Shown here one piece after another: positions 6,750 through 12,753 of a DNA stretch of 12,753 nt. The DNA lies in the NCBI GenBank assembly GCA_003501365.1, contig DNPP01000367.1, positions 1-12,753 on the forward strand, in the 5' to 3' direction. This DNA is from Bacillota bacterium. GTDB lineage: Bacteria > Bacillota > UBA4882 > UBA8346. Made by a program: the position numbers and the translations under genes. Under the pieces are notes generated by a model. It searched no databases and was not told the DNA's origin. It saw only the letters and a program-made list of their open reading frames with translations. Every line of letters starts with the position of its first letter. The first letter of the stretch is position 1.

Positions 6750-7753
6750 TGCCGTCCAACCAATCGATGATGACTGAAACAAGAAAGATTGAAGGAATCG
6801 GACCTCAAAAAATAGTTGAAGTCCAAAACCTTAAAAAATATTTTTACTTGAAAAATGGAGCCATATTAACAGCGGTTGACGATTTATCGTTCGAAATCGG
6901 TTGCGGTGAAACCCTGGGTTTAGTCGGTGAATCGGGTTGCGGCAAAACTACCTGCGGTAGAACGGTAATTGGTTTATACCAGGCAACTGCCGGCGAAGTC
7001 CGTTTTAATGGCAAAAATATCTTCACACTCGCAAAAAACGAAAAACAAGATTTCACGAAAAAGGCTCAAATCATTTTTCAAGATCCTTATGCATCCTTGG
7101 ATCCCCGTATGACTGTGGCGGATATCATCTCCGAAGGCCTGGATATCCATAAGATGTATAGTTTAAAGGAGCGGTATGAGAAAGTCCATGAATTGCTGGC
7201 ATTGGTGGGGTTAAATAAAGAACATGCCAACCGTTTCCCCCATGAGTTTTCAGGTGGTCAACGGCAAAGAATCGGTATTGCCAGGGCCCTAGCGATTGAA
7301 CCGCAATTTATTGTCTGCGATGAGCCCATTTCTGCTTTGGATGTGTCCATTCAGGCCCAGATCATTAATCTTTTGATCAAGCTACAAAGAGATCTCAAAT
7401 TGACGTATTTATTTATTGCCCACGATCTCTCTATGGTTAGGCATATTTCCGACCGGGTGGGAGTCATGTATTTGGGGAGCATGGTGGAAATCGGACAAAG
7501 TGATGAATTATATAACAATCCGCAACATCCATACACTAAGGCGCTTTTGTCCGCGATTCCCATACCCGATCCGGAGATTGAGAAAAACCGGAAACGGATT
7601 GAATTGGAAGGGGAAGTTCCTAGTCCCATCAATCCTAAACCCGGTTGCAGGTTTAAGGGACGGTGCCGGTATGCCAAACCCCTATGTGAACAGGAAAGGC
7701 CACAATTGAAGCAAGTCACGCTCGATCATTTTGTGGCCTGCCATTTATATTAG
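6749..7753 (+). CDS. oligopeptide ABC transporter ATP-binding protein (OppF/DppF-like)
   Basis: A 334-residue ATPase that forms the heterodimer motor with the preceding gene product. It has Walker A GESGCGKTT at 60-68, Q-loop IIFQDPYASLDPRMTV (the DPYASLDPRM form is diagnostic of OppF/DppF), signature FSGGQRQRIGIARAL, Walker B FIVCDEP with SALDVSIQAQ, and switch His in IAHDLSMV. The C-terminal extension has the family cysteines GCRFKGRC, LCEQ and ACHLY. The start ATG 6749 shares its A with the upstream stop and has GGGGAGG at 6735-6741, seven bases before. About 22 extra residues precede the usual first strand (KIVEVQNLKKYF), so initiation at M7 or M8 is conceivable, but the ribosome binding site favours the first ATG. 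Confidence 0.95.
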   Translation: MPSNQSMMTETRKIEGIGPQKIVEVQNLKKYFYLKNGAILTAVDDLSFEIGCGETLGLVGESGCGKTTCGRTVIGLYQATAGEVRFNGKNIFTLAKNEKQDFTKKAQIIFQDPYASLDPRMTVADIISEGLDIHKMYSLKERYEKVHELLALVGLNKEHANRFPHEFSGGQRQRIGIARALAIEPQFIVCDEPISALDVSIQAQIINLLIKLQRDLKLTYLFIAHDLSMVRHISDRVGVMYLGSMVEIGQSDELYNNPQHPYTKALLSAIPIPDPEIEKNRKRIELEGEVPSPINPKPGCRFKGRCRYAKPLCEQERPQLKQVTLDHFVACHLY

Positions 7754-7796
7754 ATTGATTCGCCAATCAGCGATAAATCATCAAGGAGGTAAATGA

Positions 7797-10700
7797 ATGT
7801 TCTTTGTGTTGGAAAGAGCCGACAAAATTGCCCGGGAAATGAAGGAGTATATTTATGCGGCCAAGTTAACCATTAAGGAACTTGGTTTTAAGGAAGGCAA
7901 TTTTTCCGGGATTACCGCAGTTGATCAACACCTGTCAGATTGGAAGATCTTTCCAGCTGGTACTCGCTGGGGAGGCAAAGACCGCCATGGCTGGTTTCGG
8001 GCTAAGGTGGCCTTGCCGGGAGAATTCAATGGGAAAACAGTGGCTCTGGTGATTAATACTGATGTAGGAACCGGTGTGGTTGATGATGCGGTAAACCCGC
8101 AGTTTATGCTTTATATCAACGGCCAATTTATTCAGGGCATCGACATTAATCACCGGGAAGTCATATTTGTCCATCGTGCTGACGCAGGTCACGAATATCA
8201 GATAGATTTGCACGCATACAGCGGTATGCTGGAACAGCAATCGGATATAACAGCGGAATTGGTTGTCGTGGATGAATCGATCAAAGAATTTTATTATGAC
8301 TTAACGGTTGCGATTCGGGTGGCTGAAGAATTGCCAGAAAATGATTGGCGCAGGCCGGAACTTTTAAAGATTATTAACGATACCATCAATCGTTTGGATC
8401 TTCGTCAACCCTTTTCCGAAAATTTTTATAGCTCGCTTGGCGATGCTGGAGACTATCTAAAGCAAGATTTTTATGGGAAAATGGCCGGTCACCAGGAAGC
8501 CATCGCCACCTGTGTCGGACATTCTCATATCGATGTGGCCTGGCTTTGGACGGTCGAGCAAACTCGTGAAAAAACAGCCCGGAGCTTTGGTACGGTATTA
8601 AAATTAATGGAACAATACCCTGATTACGTTTACATGTCCAGCCAACCCCAGCTGTATCAATTTTTGAAGGAAGACTATCCGGATCTTTATGACAAAATTA
8701 AGGCTCGTGCCAAAGAAGGCCGCTGGGAACCGGAAGGGGCCATGTGGCTGGAAGCAGACTGCAATTTAACATCCGGTGAATCATTGGTACGGCAACTTTT
8801 GTATGGTACCCGGTTTTTCAAACAGGAGTTTGGTGTGGAAAGCAAGGTCTTGTGGCTGCCGGATGTCTTTGGATATAGTGCGGCATTGCCCCAGATTTTG
8901 AAGAAATCCGGGGTTGATTATTTTGTAACTTCGAAGATCAGTTGGAATCAATTTAATAAACTTCCTTATGATACATTCATGTGGCGCGGTATTGACGGTA
9001 CGGAGATTCTTTCCTACTTCATTACCACTATTTATCCGGGGAACAATCATCATCCATATGGAACCACCTATAATGGGCAGATCACTCCCCATGTGGTCAG
9101 CCGATCCTGGGACCATTATTTGCAAAAGGATGTAAACAACGATATTTTAATCGCCTACGGTTATGGTGACGGTGGAGGAGGACCTACCGCCGAAATGCTG
9201 GAAAATGCCGAGCGGTTGAACAAGGGATTACCAGGATGTCCCAGGGTTAAATTGGGCAAGTTAGGGGATTATTTAGAAAAATTAGCTGCGCAAGTCACCG
9301 GGGCAAAATTATTGCCGAAATGGGTTGGTGAACTTTACCTGGAATTTCACCGGGGTACCTATACTTCAATGGCCCGGAACAAACGGTATAACCGGAAAAG
9401 CGAATACCTTTACCAGGATGTGGAGTTCCTGTCGGTTCTGGCAATGATGCTGGGCCGGGATTATCCCCAGGCTGATATCGAGCAGGGCTGGAAAATTATT
9501 TTACTCAACCAGTTTCATGATATCCTTCCCGGGTCTTCCATTCGGGAGGTTTACGAAACTTCACGGCAACAATATGAAAAAATACTTGAAGATGGCCGTG
9601 AGTTGGCAGATAAAGCTTTAACTGTTGTTGCCGCTAAGATCGGTTTGGAAAAACCGTCGGTAATAGTCTTTAATACTCTTTCATTCCGCCGCAATGATTT
9701 AGTAATAGTCAATCTGGAAGAGCAAGTGAATATTTCCTCATTGGAGGATCAGGCGGGGATGGCCATTCCGGTTCAAATGGTTGAGGAAGGCAGTAAGCGA
9801 AAAGCGATTTTTTACGCGCCGGATCTACCTCCGAAAGGTTATCATAGCTTTGCTTTGGGGAACCAACCGGCGCCGACGGAAAAGGACTTACTCATTTCCC
9901 AGACCAGGCTGGAGAACAAATTTTTTGTTCTGGAGATTGATGCCAAGGGAACCATTTCATCCTTTTACGACAAAACCAATCAGCGTCAACTACTGAAACC
10001 AGGGGAACGCGGCAATAAATTACAGGCTTTTGAAGACAAACCGATGAACTGGGATAACTGGGATATTGACATTTATTATCAGGAAAAGGAATGGGAGATT
10101 GATAACGTTACCGAGGCTGAGGTTATTGAAACCGGTCCGGTCCGGGGCGGTATCCGTATCACTAAACAATTTTCCCGATCGCGGATTATGCAAAAAATAT
10201 ATATTTATCAAGATATTCCCCGGATTGATTTTGAAACTTGGGTTGATTGGAAGGAGGATCAGGTGCTATTAAAGGTCGCCTTCCCACTAGATATTCATGC
10301 CGATAAGGCAACTTATGATATTCAATTCGGCAATGTGGAGCGGCCTACTCATTGGAATACTTCCTGGGATTGGAGCCGTTTTGAAGTATGTGCCCATAAG
10401 TGGGCGGATATCTCCGAAGCCGGGTTTGGCGTGAGTTTGCTTAATGATTGTAAATACGGTCATGATATTAAAGACGGGAATATGCGGCTGACTTTGCTCA
10501 AATCCGGCAATATGCCAAATAAGGACGCAGACCGGGAAGAACATCATTTTGTATATTCACTTTATCCACACACAGGCGATTGGCGTCGGGGGCAGACTGT
10601 CCAGATGGCTTTTGATTTGAATGTTCCGTTATATGCGAAGGTGGAAAAGGCCCATCCGGGGTCTTTACCAAATAGCTGTTCAATCTTTGAGTTGGATCAA

Positions 10701-10946
10701 GAAAATGTCATCCTGGAAAGTGTGAAGAAAGCTGAAGATAGCGACAGTATTGTAGTCAGACTGTATGAATGTTACAACCAAAGATCTAGGGTGCGGTTAT
10801 CCAGCACCAAACAGCTTTTGGAAGTGTGGGAATGCGATTTGATGGAGAATAATCTTCAACCGCTGGTTGTAACAGAAAACGGCTTTGAATTTGAAATGAA
10901 GCCCTATGAGATTAAAACCTATAAAATCAAAACCATCTTTAGGTAA
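7797..10946 (+). CDS. glycoside hydrolase family 38 alpha-mannosidase
   Basis: A 1049-residue retaining alpha-mannosidase, the expected length for the class II (cytosolic) GH38 type. An N-terminal beta-sandwich region (about 30-230) precedes the catalytic barrel, which opens with GHSHIDVAWLW; H244 and D246 are zinc ligands. WLPDVFGYS contains the nucleophile D356, which also contacts zinc, and QFHDILPGSSI gives the last zinc ligand, H574. A middle helical region and C-terminal beta domains follow (PKGYHSF near 685; WKEDQVLLKVAFPLD and the RPTHWNTSWDWSRFEV region near 825-870). All catalytic residues are present. No signal peptide is visible, so it acts in the cytoplasm on imported mannosides. 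AAGGAGG at 7783-7789 lies seven bases before the start. The gene begins 43 bp after the transporter ATPase with no terminator between, so it is probably the last gene of that operon. This links the importer to mannose-bearing substrates. The neighbourhood cannot resolve the linkage it cleaves. Confidence 0.96.
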   Translation: MFFVLERADKIAREMKEYIYAAKLTIKELGFKEGNFSGITAVDQHLSDWKIFPAGTRWGGKDRHGWFRAKVALPGEFNGKTVALVINTDVGTGVVDDAVNPQFMLYINGQFIQGIDINHREVIFVHRADAGHEYQIDLHAYSGMLEQQSDITAELVVVDESIKEFYYDLTVAIRVAEELPENDWRRPELLKIINDTINRLDLRQPFSENFYSSLGDAGDYLKQDFYGKMAGHQEAIATCVGHSHIDVAWLWTVEQTREKTARSFGTVLKLMEQYPDYVYMSSQPQLYQFLKEDYPDLYDKIKARAKEGRWEPEGAMWLEADCNLTSGESLVRQLLYGTRFFKQEFGVESKVLWLPDVFGYSAALPQILKKSGVDYFVTSKISWNQFNKLPYDTFMWRGIDGTEILSYFITTIYPGNNHHPYGTTYNGQITPHVVSRSWDHYLQKDVNNDILIAYGYGDGGGGPTAEMLENAERLNKGLPGCPRVKLGKLGDYLEKLAAQVTGAKLLPKWVGELYLEFHRGTYTSMARNKRYNRKSEYLYQDVEFLSVLAMMLGRDYPQADIEQGWKIILLNQFHDILPGSSIREVYETSRQQYEKILEDGRELADKALTVVAAKIGLEKPSVIVFNTLSFRRNDLVIVNLEEQVNISSLEDQAGMAIPVQMVEEGSKRKAIFYAPDLPPKGYHSFALGNQPAPTEKDLLISQTRLENKFFVLEIDAKGTISSFYDKTNQRQLLKPGERGNKLQAFEDKPMNWDNWDIDIYYQEKEWEIDNVTEAEVIETGPVRGGIRITKQFSRSRIMQKIYIYQDIPRIDFETWVDWKEDQVLLKVAFPLDIHADKATYDIQFGNVERPTHWNTSWDWSRFEVCAHKWADISEAGFGVSLLNDCKYGHDIKDGNMRLTLLKSGNMPNKDADREEHHFVYSLYPHTGDWRRGQTVQMAFDLNVPLYAKVEKAHPGSLPNSCSIFELDQENVILESVKKAEDSDSIVVRLYECYNQRSRVRLSSTKQLLEVWECDLMENNLQPLVVTENGFEFEMKPYEIKTYKIKTIFR

Positions 10947-11123
10947 GAGATGATGATTCATTAGCCGTAGCACCAATTTATAAAGGGAGGCTGCCTAAAA
11001 AGCAATTTAAAATCAATAAGATATACAATCTATAGCATCTTTAAAAAGAAATACTGGATAAATTGTAGATCTATATTTATTAAATTTATTTTTGAGATAG
11101 CTCATTATACCCGCCAATGAATG
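10947..11123. other. AT-rich intergenic stretch without a recognisable gene
   Basis: No credible ORF or RNA gene is seen between the mannosidase stop and the reductase promoter. A weak dyad (AAGAT at 11018-11022 with ATCTT at 11037-11041) and a long-range TTTAGG/CCTAAA pairing are present, but no convincing terminator for the mannosidase gene. GGGAGGCTGCCTAAAAAG near 10985 resembles the ends of some insertion sequences, but no partner repeat was found. This segment separates the peptide/mannoside operon from the reductase module. Confidence 0.5.
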
Positions 11124-11154
11124 TTGACTTACAGTTTACTCGAGGGTATATATT
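11124..11154 (+). promoter_or_regulatory. MerR-type promoter/operator of the aldo/keto reductase
   Basis: TTGACT at 11124-11129 and TATATT at 11149-11154 are 19 bp apart, the overlong spacing typical of MerR-activated promoters; TATATA at 11147-11152 would give 17 bp. The spacer contains ACTTACAGTTTACTCGAGGG, close to the dyad known for AdhR/NmlR-type MerR regulators (ACTT-AGTTAACT-AAG-like). Transcription would start near 11161, so translation cannot sensibly begin at the upstream TTG 11158. The cognate regulator is probably the MerR gene at the other side of the reductase. Confidence 0.75.
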
Positions 11155-11199
11155 GTATTGAGTACTTGGCACAGAAGTTCATTAAAAAGGGTGATGATT

Positions 11200-12120
11200 T
11201 TGGTAAATAAGATTAATATTGCCGGTGGCGCCCTCGGCGCTTCGGAAATTGCGTTGGGCTGTATGCGAATTGCAGATCTTTCCCCCAAGGAAGCATCCAA
11301 TCTGATCAACACGGCTTTGGACGAGGGAATTGATTTTTTTGATCATGCCGATATTTATGCCGACGGGAAGGCCGAGGAAGCATTTTCGCAAGCAATTGAT
11401 ATGAAGTCGAGTCTCCGTGAAAAATTGATCGTTCAAACCAAATGTGGTATCCGGAAGGGTTGTTTCGACTTTTCCAAGCAGCATATTTTAGATGCGGTTG
11501 ACGGCAGTTTGAGGCGGTTGCAAACGGATTATATCGATGTTCTGTTGTTGCATCGGCCGGATGCTTTAGTGGAGCCGGAAGAGGTTGCCGAAGCCTTTGC
11601 CATACTGCAGAGTAACGGTAAGGTTAGATATTTTGGAGTAAGCAATCAAAATCCCATGCAGATTGAATTGTTGAGCAAATATATCAAGCAAAAGCTGATC
11701 ATTAACCAGCTGCAATTAAGCATCACCAATACCGGAATGATCGATGCCGGGATCAATGTCAATATGAAAATTGATCGCTCGCTCGACCGTGACGGCAGTA
11801 TCTTAGATTATTGCCGCCTTAAGGATATTACCATCCAGGCCTGGTCGCCGTTTCAATTTGGTTTCTTCGAGGGGGTATTCCTCGATAATCCTAAATTTCC
11901 GGAGTTGAATCAAAAGATCGACGCTCTGGCCAAAGCTAAGGGTGTGCCCAATACGGCAATTGCTATTGCCTGGATTTTAAGGCATCCCGCCAAGATTCAA
12001 CCCATTGTCGGAACTACCAATGCAGGGCGGTTGAAGGATATTGGCAGGGCATCGACCATCCGACTAACCCGAGAAGAATGGTATGAAATATACCTGGCAG
12101 CGGGGAATAAACTTCCGTGA
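11200..12120 (+). CDS. aldo/keto reductase, YdhF-like
   Basis: A 306-residue NADPH-type aldo/keto reductase that reduces aldehydes or ketones in the cytoplasm. Numbered from TTG 11200, the catalytic tetrad is D48 and Y53 (FFDHADIY), K81 (QTKCGI) and H118 (LLLHRPD). GVSNQNPMQ and the cofactor-binding VGTTNAGRLKDI near the C-terminus also fit. Overall it resembles E. coli YdhF more than other AKRs, sharing the MVxxIxIA start, DHADIY, KCGI, LLLHRPD and a closing REEW-like segment. The frame is open back to TTG 11158, but that lies at or before the predicted transcription start. ATG 11194 is only 2 bases from the AGGG ribosome binding site, whereas TTG 11200 is 8 bases from it and gives a YdhF-like N-terminus. 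It has its own MerR-type promoter and is convergent with a MerR gene, suggesting a role in carbonyl or electrophile stress; the substrate is unknown. Confidence 0.9.
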   Translation: MVNKINIAGGALGASEIALGCMRIADLSPKEASNLINTALDEGIDFFDHADIYADGKAEEAFSQAIDMKSSLREKLIVQTKCGIRKGCFDFSKQHILDAVDGSLRRLQTDYIDVLLLHRPDALVEPEEVAEAFAILQSNGKVRYFGVSNQNPMQIELLSKYIKQKLIINQLQLSITNTGMIDAGINVNMKIDRSLDRDGSILDYCRLKDITIQAWSPFQFGFFEGVFLDNPKFPELNQKIDALAKAKGVPNTAIAIAWILRHPAKIQPIVGTTNAGRLKDIGRASTIRLTREEWYEIYLAAGNKLP

Positions 12121-12152
12121 AAAGGAAGAACCCATTTTTTTGATTAAAAAAA

Positions 12153-12178
12153 GGCGTTGAGAAAGCAGCCCCGTTTTT
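12153..12178. terminator. candidate bidirectional terminator between convergent genes
   Basis: GGC(12153-12155)-gt-TG pairs with CA-GCC(12166-12170) around a six-base loop, a short stem with a 2-base bulge. Five T follow at 12174-12178 on the + strand and seven A precede at 12146-12152, which read as a T-run directly after the stem on the - strand. The position in the 59-bp gap between two convergent stops fits shared termination. The stem is weak, and the AT inverted repeat CCATTTTTTT/AAAAAAAGG at 12132-12154 may contribute. Confidence 0.45.
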
Positions 12179-12179
12179 A

Positions 12180-12593
12180 TTATCCATTGGCGGCGGCCGT
12201 GATGACTTTTTCCGCGGTAGCCACGGCTGCCGCAGGTCCTTTACAATTCTCGTAATGAGAGATTTTATAATTGATTTTTTCCAGATTCTTTTTCAGTTCA
12301 TTGATTTGCTTTAATACATCCTGGCGATGTTCGATCAACATTTCTTTACGGGCTGCCAGAGTTTCATCACCATTGAGACACCAATCGATATATTGTTTGA
12401 TTTGTTTAATCGGCATCCCGGTATTTTTTAAACAGCAAATCAATGATAACCAATCTAGATCATTTTCATCAAAAGAACGGTTGCCGGTGCGGTCCCGCTG
12501 AATAAACGGCAATAGACCTTCTTTTTCATAATAACGAAGCGTATAGACGGTAAGGTTCATCTTCTCCGCCACCTGTTTGATCGTGTACCCCAT
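12180..12593 (-). CDS. MerR-family transcriptional regulator (AdhR/NmlR-like)
   Basis: A 137-residue MerR regulator. From the chosen start, residues 3-28 (YTIKQVAEKMNLTVYTLRYYEKEGLL) hold the helix-turn-helix, RTGNRSFDENDLDWL at 35-49 the wing and second helix pair, and CLKNTGMPIKQIKQYI follows. Residues about 76-112 form the dimerising coiled coil. C53 and C54 sit next to the position of the conserved Cys (Cys52 in B. subtilis AdhR) through which this subgroup senses aldehydes and other electrophiles. The last 20 residues are an Ala/Val-rich tail not typical of the family. An upstream ATG at 12608 would add five residues, but GAGG (12603-12606 on the + strand, read on the - strand) is nine bases before ATG 12593, which is preferred. 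It is convergent with the reductase; matching promoter cores upstream of both genes indicate control of the reductase and of itself. Confidence 0.92.
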   Translation of the reverse strand: MGYTIKQVAEKMNLTVYTLRYYEKEGLLPFIQRDRTGNRSFDENDLDWLSLICCLKNTGMPIKQIKQYIDWCLNGDETLAARKEMLIEHRQDVLKQINELKKNLEKINYKISHYENCKGPAAAVATAEKVITAAANG

Positions 12594-12736
12594 GTTTAAG
12601 AGCCTCATTTCTCATTTTTCTAAATTCGATTCGCAAAGAACGGATTGTATTGATCGTCTCAGCAATGATCCTGGACAACATCAAAATTTAATTTACCATA
12701 TATTACTGGATTCATCTTTTCTAAAATAATATTTTT

Positions 12737-12753
12737 ATTTTATACCCTAGAGT
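12737..12753 (-). promoter_or_regulatory. partial MerR-type promoter upstream of the MerR gene (cut by window end)
   Basis: Read on the - strand this is ACTCTAGGGTATAAAAT. The reductase promoter has ACTCGAGGGTATATATT at 11138-11154, so 14 of 17 bases agree, covering the right half of the operator and the -10 box. The -35 half lies outside the window. It points at the MerR gene and would give a leader of roughly 135 bases before ATG 12593. Confidence 0.6.

Noticed and set aside
7351..7719. Antisense ORF of 122 codons within the OppF-like gene
   Set aside because: It lies wholly inside a gene with all its family motifs, has no ribosome binding site and encodes no recognisable protein; it is a coding-frame shadow. 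The same applies to the other long antisense and out-of-frame ORFs, including those opposite the regulator (257-601) and the mannosidase (7935-8240, 8781-9125).
10981..11000. GGGAGGCTGCCTAAAAAG as one end of an insertion sequence or MITE
   Set aside because: No matching inverted copy, target-site duplication or transposase remnant was found in the window. The similarity to IS ends rests on a short common GAGGCTG-type string.
12624..12715. Short leader peptide or riboswitch in the long MerR 5' region (- strand)
   Set aside because: An 18-codon frame beginning MNPVIY on the - strand lacks a good ribosome binding site, and no known riboswitch core or strong stem is visible.
1..12753. CRISPR array, tRNA/rRNA genes, toxin-antitoxin or other defence system
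   Set aside because: No regularly spaced repeats, tRNA-like cloverleaf, rRNA motif or defence-type protein was found. All large ORFs are assigned to metabolic, transport or regulatory families.

Overview
The window looks like a chromosomal segment of a low-GC, Bacillota-type bacterium. It has AT-rich intergenic DNA, strong AAGGAGG-type ribosome binding sites, FadR/GntR and MerR regulators, and Opp/Dpp genes in the usual order. One feature does not fit a classical single-membrane Gram-positive: the extracellular solute-binding protein has a plain Sec signal peptide with no lipobox cysteine. This hints at a diderm (for example Negativicutes- or Limnochordia-like) member of the phylum. That placement is inference; there is no rRNA or other phylogenetic marker here.

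Region 1 (1-7753, + strand) is a peptide-uptake cassette. A FadR-subfamily GntR regulator (116-796) is followed by a cytoplasmic M42 metallo-aminopeptidase (889-1887) and a complete Opp/Dpp-type ABC importer: binding protein (1973-3604), two permeases (3723-4673, about 4798-5718) and two ATPases (5730-6749, 6749-7753). The binding protein keeps the Asp (D444, in GADYNDP) expected to bind the peptide N-terminus in OppA-type proteins. Two similar palindromes, one before the regulator (80-90) and one before the peptidase (840-856), look like the regulator's operators. Hairpins after the peptidase (1868-1908) and after the binding-protein gene (3646-3707) probably split the transcript into levels.

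Region 2 (7797-10946) is a 1049-residue GH38 alpha-mannosidase with no signal peptide, 43 bp behind the last transporter gene and probably the last gene of the operon. Importer, aminopeptidase and alpha-mannosidase together suggest uptake and intracellular breakdown of mannosylated peptides. This is an inference from gene content and order.

Region 3 (10947-12753) is a separate redox/aldehyde-stress module. It holds a YdhF-like aldo/keto reductase (+ strand, start TTG 11200) convergent with a MerR regulator of the AdhR/NmlR type (- strand, start 12593), with a hairpin suited to two-way termination between them. The reductase has a MerR-type promoter (TTGACT, 19-bp spacer, TATATT, with an ACTC-AGGGTATA core). 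A second copy of the core, ACTCTAGGGTATAAAAT, lies on the - strand at the very end of the window, pointing into the MerR gene. The regulator therefore probably controls both itself and the reductase.

No rRNA, tRNA, CRISPR array, intact mobile element or clearly novel defence system was found. The most informative observations are the two inferred regulatory circuits and the proposed glycopeptide-utilisation operon.
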